A stretch of DNA of 7,317 bases from CAYYYG01 sp964490875 (GTDB lineage: Bacteria; Patescibacteriota; Microgenomatia; UBA1406; GWC2-37-13): contig CAZBEF010000023.1 of the NCBI GenBank assembly GCA_964490875.1, positions 1 through 7,317 on the forward strand. Direction: 5' to 3'. This document shows, in pieces, positions 4,342 through 7,317 of this stretch. The notes under the pieces were generated by a model. It searched no databases, was not told the DNA's origin, and worked only from the letters and a program-made list of their open reading frames with translations. Within the stretch, counting starts at the first letter, position 1. Every line of letters starts with the position of its first letter. Both the position numbers and the translations under genes were made by a program.

Positions 4342-7317
4342 TTAGTTTTTATTAGCTAGCTCAACCTTAAGCTCTGTACCATATGCAATACTCAGCGCTG
4401 ATACGTTTTTAAGGAGTACCGATTCAAACATTTTAAATTTTTCAGGAACGGTAAGTTTAATTTTGACATCAGGGTCTATACCTTGGGTTTTTCTTTCAGC
4501 TTGAATCGAACGGATCAGATCGCGGAGTTCTCCTTCTAGAATTAATTCGGGAGTTAGATTAGAGTCGTAAGATACCTCGACTTCACCTTTACCTGATTCG
4601 ACAATAACTTTTTTGACATTTAGTTCATCGGATAATAATTTAGTGTACTGATTGACGAATTCGGCATGTCTGAACTGAGTATTGTTTGGCAGCTGTATAG
4701 TTACACTGGCCAATGGCTGGCGGACTTTAAATTTGAGTTCTTTTCGGACTTTATGGCCATTTTCTGCGATAGTGCGGATTAATTTCATATCTTCAAATAA
4801 CAGTTCGTCTGGTTTGATTTCAGCATTCGGCCAGGAAGAAAGATGAACGGACTCTTTACCAGTTAACGTTGTGTACATTTCTTCCGAAAGGAAAGGCATG
4901 ATTGGTGAAATAACAATCGAGAGATTGGATAAGATAAGATACATGGTTTCATAAAATGATTGTTTGTCTGCTTTATCTTCTGAATGGCTCCAGACTCGGT
5001 TGCGGCTTCGGCGGATATACCATGTAGAAATATCACTTACCAGGGATTCGACTTCTAAAGCTGCATCTTTGGCGTTGTAATTCTGAAGATGAAGATCTAC
5101 CTGTTGAAGCGTATAGATAAATCGATTGAAAATCCAGATATCTAAAACATTTTGAGACTTTATAGGTGCGATAGATTTTTGTTCCTTATATTCAAACTTA
5201 AATCCATCTAATTTTGCATAATCGCTGAAATATTTATAGGTATTCCATAACATGAGATAAAACTGTCGGCGCGCTTCATCGGCCTTTTTGTAGCCGAAGA
5301 GCATGTTGTCGGCGGGGTTCTGGCGGCCGTACATCCAGCGCATTACGTCCACGCCTATTTTGTCCGCGCCTTCGTTAAATTCTATGGAGTTGCCCCAGCT
5401 TTTGTGCATCGGCCTGCCGTCTTCGCCCAGGAGAGTACCAAAACCTAATACTCGTTTGAAAGGATGAGCATCTTCAAGAACGGTGGATTCTGCGATCATG
5501 GCATAAAACCAGTTTTTGAATTGACCTGGGAAAGATTCAGTAATAAAGTCAACCGGGAACCACTTCTGCCATTCTGCTTTATTTTTAAGATACAGCGGCT
5601 CGCCCTGATTGTTTTCGGTAATAGTTGAATACGGAACAATTCCGGCGTCAAGCCATGGGTTGCCCACGTCTTCTGTGCGGCGGACCTCGGCTTTACATTT
5701 CGAACAGGCGATGACGACATCGTCAATAAATGGTTTATGAGGCGATTTTCCTTCAAACTGATCCCAGCCCGAAACTGCCCGCTTTTTTAATTCTTCTTTT
5801 GAACCAATTACTTCAAAGGTGCCGCACTTTTTGCATTCATAAATCGGCAGAGCCAAACCCCAGTACCTGTTCTTTTTGCTGATCAGCCAGTCGTGCATGT
5901 TTTTCAGCCAATCTAATTCTCTATCGAGACCGAATTCAGGCATCCAGGTGATTTTTTTGGCGACATCAACCATTCTTTCACGCAGGGTGCGTTTGTCAGC
6001 TTTCGACTTGCCTGCCGTAGCCTTGTGCGAAGGCAGGTCCATGGCTATGTACCATTCTTCAGCGACTTTCCAGACCAGCTCGGTTTTACAGCGCCAGCAA
6101 GCTGGATAGCGGTGCTTGTATTTATGAATTAAGAATATCCAGTTTTCTCCCTTTGCTTCTTGTTCTTTTAGATAATCAAAAATAATTTCCGGATGTTTTT
6201 TAGCATTTTTACCAGCTAGGAATCCCATCGTTGGAAGATAATCGGCGTTATCGGCGATAACAGGGATCATCGGGAGGCCGTACTTTTTCCCAAGTTTGAA
6301 ATCTTCTGATCCGGCGCTGACAGCTGTATGGACTAAACCGGTACCTTCTTCTGTAGAAATAGGCAGAATTTTTTCATCGGTTGCGATAACGGTATGAAAT
6401 GTTTTGGGGTTTGCATCGGCAACTTTTTTTACTGCCTCCAGACTATCGAATGGACCGCGGTATTTTTTTCCGACTAATTCTTTACCTTTGACTGTCTTGA
6501 CGATTTTTTTATAGTCTTTCTTGAAAACTGTTTCGACAAGCGGATGAGCGATCCAGAAAAAGTCGCCAGTTGTGCCTTCAACCAGGGAATAATCAATTTT
6601 TTCATCTACTGCAACCGCGATGTTTGCCGGGAGAGTCCATGGAGTTGTTGTCCAGACTAAAAGATATTCATTTTTAGTTCCAACGATCGGAAGTTCAAAA
6701 AAGATAGCTTCATGAACTAGTTCTTTGTAATCTTCGGTAAGCATTTCATGCTGAGAGATTGCCGTTTCGCACCGCGGGCACCAGGGAACAGATTCATTGC
6801 CTTTATAAATCCAACCGTTTTCATGACAGACTTTTAGAAAATGCCAGATCATGTAATTGTTTTCATCGCTCATGGTGAAGTATGAATGTTCCCAATCCAT
6901 AAAGTATGCAAGCCGTTTAGATTGTTCCGTTTGAATTCCAGAGAATTTTATGACGCGGTCTTTGCAGAGCTGTACGAATTTGGCGATCGAAGCTTTTTTA
7001 TCGCCCGGCACCAAATTTTCAATATCTTTTTTTGTATGAAGTTTAAGCTCTTTTTCAACCTCAACTTCTACCCATAATCCCTGGCAGTCGAAGCCGTTTT
7101 GGAACCGCTGTCTATAACCTTTTAAGTTATGATATTTTTGCCAGAGGTCTTTGTAAGTTCTTCCCCATGCATGATGAACACCCATGGGATTATTTGCAGT
7201 AATGGGGCCATCTTGGAAAGAAAACCGTTTGTCTGAAGAATTATTTTTCGTGAGATATTTCTGATAAACGCCTGTGTCGGCCCAGTGCTTTAACCACTTC
7301 TTCTCCATCTCGATAAA
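4342..7317 (-). CDS. ileS: Isoleucyl-tRNA synthetase, type 2, 5' end cut off by the window edge
   Basis: The enzyme charges tRNA-Ile with isoleucine. The frame stays open to the right edge. The first ATG in view is at 7308, but the three codons before it (Phe-Ile-Glu) fit the family's N-terminus, so the true start is probably outside. Numbering from that Met: GPITANNPMGVHHAWGR (34-50) is the HIGH region in swapped form (Gly43-Val-His-His46), then GFDCQGLWVE (72-81) and CPRC (177-180). The CP1 editing domain follows with TTTPWTLPAN (220-229) and GTGLVHTAVSAGSEDF (322-337), its editing Asp336 kept. Next come YPACWRCKT (401-409), the Cys pairs 492/495 and 535/538, the KMSKS region as GRPMHKSWGN (631-640), and the anticodon-domain WYIRRSRNRVW (763-773). 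The long C-terminal part (KFKVRQPL, LTPELILEGELRDLIRSIQ) is of type 2. Internal oddities are a palindromic insert near 425-434 and GC-rich patches. rodA follows after ten bases. Confidence 0.95.
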   Translation of the reverse strand, partial: FIEMEKKWLKHWADTGVYQKYLTKNNSSDKRFSFQDGPITANNPMGVHHAWGRTYKDLWQKYHNLKGYRQRFQNGFDCQGLWVEVEVEKELKLHTKKDIENLVPGDKKASIAKFVQLCKDRVIKFSGIQTEQSKRLAYFMDWEHSYFTMSDENNYMIWHFLKVCHENGWIYKGNESVPWCPRCETAISQHEMLTEDYKELVHEAIFFELPIVGTKNEYLLVWTTTPWTLPANIAVAVDEKIDYSLVEGTTGDFFWIAHPLVETVFKKDYKKIVKTVKGKELVGKKYRGPFDSLEAVKKVADANPKTFHTVIATDEKILPISTEEGTGLVHTAVSAGSEDFKLGKKYGLPMIPVIADNADYLPTMGFLAGKNAKKHPEIIFDYLKEQEAKGENWIFLIHKYKHRYPACWRCKTELVWKVAEEWYIAMDLPSHKATAGKSKADKRTLRERMVDVAKKITWMPEFGLDRELDWLKNMHDWLISKKNRYWGLALPIYECKKCGTFEVIGSKEELKKRAVSGWDQFEGKSPHKPFIDDVVIACSKCKAEVRRTEDVGNPWLDAGIVPYSTITENNQGEPLYLKNKAEWQKWFPVDFITESFPGQFKNWFYAMIAESTVLEDAHPFKRVLGFGTLLGEDGRPMHKSWGNSIEFNEGADKIGVDVMRWMYGRQNPADNMLFGYKKADEARRQFYLMLWNTYKYFSDYAKLDGFKFEYKEQKSIAPIKSQNVLDIWIFNRFIYTLQQVDLHLQNYNAKDAALEVESLVSDISTWYIRRSRNRVWSHSEDKADKQSFYETMYLILSNLSIVISPIMPFLSEEMYTTLTGKESVHLSSWPNAEIKPDELLFEDMKLIRTIAENGHKVRKELKFKVRQPLASVTIQLPNNTQFRHAEFVNQYTKLLSDELNVKKVIVESGKGEVEVSYDSNLTPELILEGELRDLIRSIQAERKTQGIDPDVKIKLTVPEKFKMFESVLLKNVSALSIAYGTELKVELANKN
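5263..5430 (-). other. GC-rich patch inside ileS around the KMSKS loop
   Basis: Codons for residues 627-682 have G or C at the third position in 43 of 56 cases, against 15 of 56 in the next 56 codons (683-738). All seven glycines here use GGC. Overall GC counted by hand is 92/160 for 5271-5430, 46/160 for 5111-5270 and 63/160 for 5431-5590. The reading frame is intact and the protein motif continues normally. The boundaries are quite sharp on the downstream side. Confidence 0.75.
6007..6040 (-). repeat. Palindromic element inserted in frame in ileS
   Basis: On the minus strand CCTGCC (6037-6032) and GGCAGG (6016-6011) form a perfect six-base inverted repeat around a 15-base centre. A nested alternative pairs GCCTT (6034-6030 on the minus strand) with AAGGC (6024-6020). 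The segment codes LPSHKATAGK (residues 425-434), between two conserved IleRS blocks (EEWYIAMD and LRERMVDVAKKITWMPEFGLDRELDW), where I would expect few or no extra residues. It is GC-rich compared with the gene average. I recall similar CCTGCC...GGCAGG palindromes scattered in Patescibacteria genomes, but this is memory, not a search. Confidence 0.5.

Noticed and set aside
5496..5756. 86-codon minus-strand frame overlapping ileS in another frame
   Set aside because: It lies wholly inside the intact ileS coding sequence, in a conserved region, with no start signal or family resemblance.
1..7317. Possible UGA recoding, since no gene here ends in TGA (six TAA, one TAG)
   Set aside because: Seven stops are too few to judge. 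The conserved proteins are full length with standard reading, and no in-frame TGA interrupts a conserved domain.
1..7317. CRISPR arrays, insertion sequences, phage or toxin-antitoxin modules
   Set aside because: No direct-repeat series, transposase or integrase motifs, or small paired toxin/antitoxin genes were seen. All long stretches are accounted for by recognised genes.

Overview
The window looks like a piece of a small, AT-rich bacterial genome, most likely from the Candidate Phyla Radiation (Patescibacteria), perhaps Microgenomates. This placement is an inference. It rests on compact gene spacing, a core-gene neighbourhood (signal peptidase, L27, L21, RodA/FtsW, IleRS), no Shine-Dalgarno motif at any of the six visible start codons, and a short palindromic insert inside ileS of a kind I associate with such genomes. 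A marker-gene search is needed to confirm it.

Layout from left to right. A tRNA-Val(CAC) is cut by the left edge and runs leftward (1-55, minus). It is divergent from a plus-strand type I signal peptidase gene (178-798), and two back-to-back promoters lie between them. The signal peptidase gene ends tail-to-tail over the last 23 bases of a ParB-type helix-turn-helix gene. Everything from there to the right edge is on the minus strand. In transcription order it reads: ileS (entering from the right edge), a rodA/ftsW-family gene, a cytochrome P450, rplU (L21), rpmA (L27) and the parB-like gene. ileS-rodA and rplU-rpmA-parB-like are two tightly packed housekeeping blocks. The P450 sits between them with its own AT-rich upstream region and its own extended -10 promoter, so it looks like an accessory gene.

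The genes cover translation (tRNA-Val, IleRS, L21, L27), protein export (signal peptidase) and cell-wall elongation or division (SEDS glycosyltransferase). The ParB-like protein is a DNA-binding protein of unknown target. The P450 has no redox partner in the window.

The main points for a second look are these. (1) The IleRS is of the type-2 kind with a swapped HxGH signature (Gly-Val-His-His) and a non-canonical KMSKS loop (PMHKS). (2) A 56-codon stretch of ileS around that loop is sharply GC-rich, about 58% GC against 29% and 39% in its flanks. (3) ileS carries an in-frame palindromic insert. (4) The P450 lacks the usual I-helix acid-alcohol pair. (5) Several genes have a -10 hexamer 5-8 bases before the start codon, which implies leaderless mRNAs. 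I see no obvious new multi-gene system, CRISPR array, transposon or phage module.
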